Part shown: piece by piece, positions 61,520-64,000 of the stretch | Position numbering within the stretch: position 1 is the first letter of the stretch | How the letters are laid out: the number at the start of each line of letters is the position of its first letter | Assembly (NCBI RefSeq): GCF_000204055.1 | Contig: NW_006768771.1 | Coordinates: 1,416,267 to 1,480,266 of the forward strand | DNA from: Melampsora larici-populina 98AG31 | Taxonomy: Eukaryota; Basidiomycota; Pucciniomycetes; Pucciniales; Melampsoraceae | DNA: 64,000 nucleotides | Reading direction: 5' to 3' | Notes under the pieces: generated by a model | Told to the model about the DNA's origin: nothing | Seen by the model: only the letters and a program-made list of their open reading frames with translations | Databases searched by the model: none | Translations under genes and position numbers: made by a program

Positions 61520-64000
61520 GCAGCAACTTGCTTAAAGTTACATTTCATCCAACTGACAACTAAACACCGTTACCCCTTTCATGCATCAGTAGTCCTTATT
61601 AATCTAAGTCAATAAGCTAAACACTTCAATGTTTTTATTGTATGTGTGAGAACAAACATTTTGAGAAAGGATTGATAAACACACTTAACACTTGATCATC
61701 TTGACAAAAAAAAATGATTAATTCTTGATGATGAAATTAATTCAATACTCTTAATTTGATGTAATTGAATTGCCTTTGATATTATTGAAGAGATGAAGAG
61801 ATGAGGATGAAAATTGAAGGGTTGAATTGATGAAGGGCATATCAATCAATTTTGAAGGTGATGAAGAGATGAAAGAAAGGAGATGTGTGGGCCAGTTTTG
61901 GGCAAGGGAGAGATTGATTTGGATTGGTAGCTTCAGTAGATTGTTCAGATACCAACTTGGTAGAGGTCCAGTAAATCTTGGACCTCTACCATTTTGTTTT
62001 TATGATCTGTAGGTACCAATAAGTACTTTTTGGATGTTTGGGGACTTTGAGGCTTGGTATAGTAAAATCTACTGTACCACGGCCATCTACAGACACATTA
62101 GTAGATGCTCTCAAATTTTCTTGTTTATTCTTTCCCCTTAGGTGGGTGGGAGGGTGATAACAAAGGATTTTATTTCTTAGACTTAAAGGTGATTTGGATT
62201 TTGAATAAGTTTGATAAGGAAGTGGTGAGTTGGCTTGCAGGTGAAAAACTGTGAGTTGGAATTCTGGATTTTGAATTCCAAATTCCAACTCATGTAGTAC
62301 AAGGTACTGTGAGTGCATATGACTACACATATATTTCACCTCTGCTATTTCTCTGTAGGCCTACAAACAACAGTGTGCCTTTTGGTTCCCTCAAGGAAAG
62401 TCGAAATCAGTCAAAGATCTACCAGTTTGTGCTTCCTTGAGACCACTCAATATTTTGTATTGCAGGTTGGTCTTGTTCTGTGTGTACTCCAGTATGAAGT
62501 GGCTGGGGTGGGTTTCTTGATTAAGCACAGAGTCAACCAATATATTTGCCTTGCAAGATCATCTATGTTACTAGATGATGTAGTTTACATTTCAAAGGCC
62601 AGTTTAAAGGTATCAAGCTTATGAAGAGAATCATTGCCCATGATTAAGTGGGTTTTTGAGATGCCTAGAAGGAAGGATGGCATTGTGTATTTTGCTACTG
62701 AAGAGGGTGTCAACAGGAAGTTAGGGAGCTACTTGAACTTGAATGGAATCTAAAAACCATGCATTGAACAGATAAGACACCATATTGTGCAAGTGTTCTA
62801 AGCAGTGTACAAGATGAAATTCAGAAGATTTCATTGGAAAATCACCTAAACAGAGCACCTGTGTTGTCATACAAATGTGAAAGACAGACTCAATATTAGG
62901 TTTGGACTATATAATTACACACAACCTTCAGGTATCTAATTCAAAGTCTCAAACATGAACTCAAACTCTTCCAATGTTTCCACATATCTAGTTTCATGCA
63001 ATCCTGTAGTGAGAAGGATTTAAATTCCTAAACTACCTCAAGTAAGTACAATTCCTGTTTACCAATGGGTGCTTGATCACCCAAGGTCAATACAAATTCT
63101 AGGTTGTTGAGATGCAGAGGAACAATTCTCGACTTAGTCAACTTAAGAAGGTGTCCAAGATCAAGCAGCTGATTGGAAAACAACATATATAGCAGTTAAA
63201 CTTGCACATTTAATGAACCAATTCTAGTAAAATAAACTTGGCCAAGTCATCAATCAGGCTTTTGCCATTTTCTTCAACATCAGTAACAAGATAATCCAAT
63301 ATGCTTGTAGGAACAGAATAATCTTTGGAGAGATGAATGAGGTTCCACATGAACACAAAGATAGCTATGGACAATGATCAATACATTGTCATGCCCACCC
63401 CAAATTCATCAATGCACCTCACAATGGGGTGTGCAAAGGGTCAGGACTTCTGTTGCAGTGTTTCAACTGACTTCTACAAACATATTTACAATTTGACTGG
63501 CTCTTGCTGCAACCCCATTACAAACTCAAAAGTGCCAGCCCAGAGAAAGCATGTTCTGCCCTCCAGGTGTCAAGTGTATTGACAACCCATGGCTTCACTC
63601 AGATACCATACGGAGTCTAGGATTGATTGGTGACCAAAAGGGTGCCTGCTGGTGTATTCCTGACAGAGTCCTATCATGCCCTTTGCCACACTCTAAGTCC
63701 CAGAAGTAAGGCCAGGTATGAGGACAAATGTATTTTGAAAAGCAGGTGTTGAATATAGAACAGGACCAATCCAAAATTGCACCCCCAAGCATTCAAGAAC
63801 ATCACTCACCAATTGGTTTTGAGACAAAGGGATAGAATTCTTTACTGATCTTGTACATACGATGTCCAACAGAGAATGAAGATATTGTCCATCTTCCAAT
63901 CATAAATCACAGCTCATCATGCTTTAAAGAAGGAGGGAAACTTCCTTCTGGGTCATCAGGATTGATATCTTTCCACGGAGGAAAATCTTGAGGTAAGTTT
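61520..64000. other. No gene recognised; two foldback sites
   Basis: Perfect hairpins: TGGTAGAGGTCC (61958-61969) with GGACCTCTACCA (61980-61991), 10-nt loop; and GAGTTGGAATT (62253-62263) with AATTCCAACTC (62281-62291). Short frames on the minus strand at 63595-63899 look like retroelement debris but no domain could be named. Confidence 0.4.

Noticed and set aside
63595..63899. Copia integrase-like fragment on the minus strand
   Set aside because: A few words look like retroelement polyprotein, but no conserved motif could be identified in any frame.

Overview
This window looks like a dikaryotic plant-pathogen genome of the rust type (Basidiomycota, Pucciniales). The support is genes with many short GT-AG introns, AT-rich intergenic DNA crowded with DNA transposons, KDZ-family transposase genes with cysteine-cluster partners, and small secreted cysteine-rich proteins beside ordinary fungal housekeeping genes. 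Species is not assignable by eye. I resolved exon joins by hand using splice signals, reading phase and family resemblance; no database search was possible.

Layout. 1-1364: 3' end of a KDZ transposase gene. 1801-4600: a CACTA-type miniature element and a degenerate ~170-bp tandem repeat. 4638-7011: a five-exon HMG-box-like gene split by an in-frame TGA. 8170-8679: two different miniature elements side by side. 11013-11540: small secreted, probably GPI-anchored protein. 13315-14982: Lin1/CD2BP2-type GYF protein (U5 snRNP). 15895-19443 (-): complete seven-exon Trf4-type poly(A) polymerase (TRAMP). 21638-25165: two unrecognised multi-exon genes. 25529-27986 (-): KDZ-associated CxC gene with one TGA, and a hAT-type miniature element 17 bp upstream of its start codon. 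28675-31497: hAT element with one frameshift. 33039-35936: tandem pair of 12-cysteine secreted proteins built entirely from phase-1 exons. 37758-38905 (-): single-pass membrane protein. 40652-41438 (-): DUF4267-like membrane protein. 44737-49380: complete but dead hAT element with 8-bp target duplication. 50470-56390: very long inverted repeat around a Copia gag relic. 56946-58068: nested and solo miniature elements. 58680-59942: secreted PEBP-family protein. 60854-61519 (-): dead LINE ORF1 with zinc knuckles. 61520-64000: no gene recognised.

How it fits together. The housekeeping genes (Lin1, Trf4) act in nuclear RNA processing and form a gene-dense island at 11-19.5 kb. The remainder is accessory: secreted candidates at 11, 33-36 and 58.7-60 kb lie among transposon relics. 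The most striking cross-window signal is that every clear nonsense mutation in the decayed genes is TGA, never TAA or TAG, as expected if CGA arginine codons decay by C-to-T change at CpG. The second is the modular 12-cysteine gene pair, in which all five introns of both copies are phase 1.
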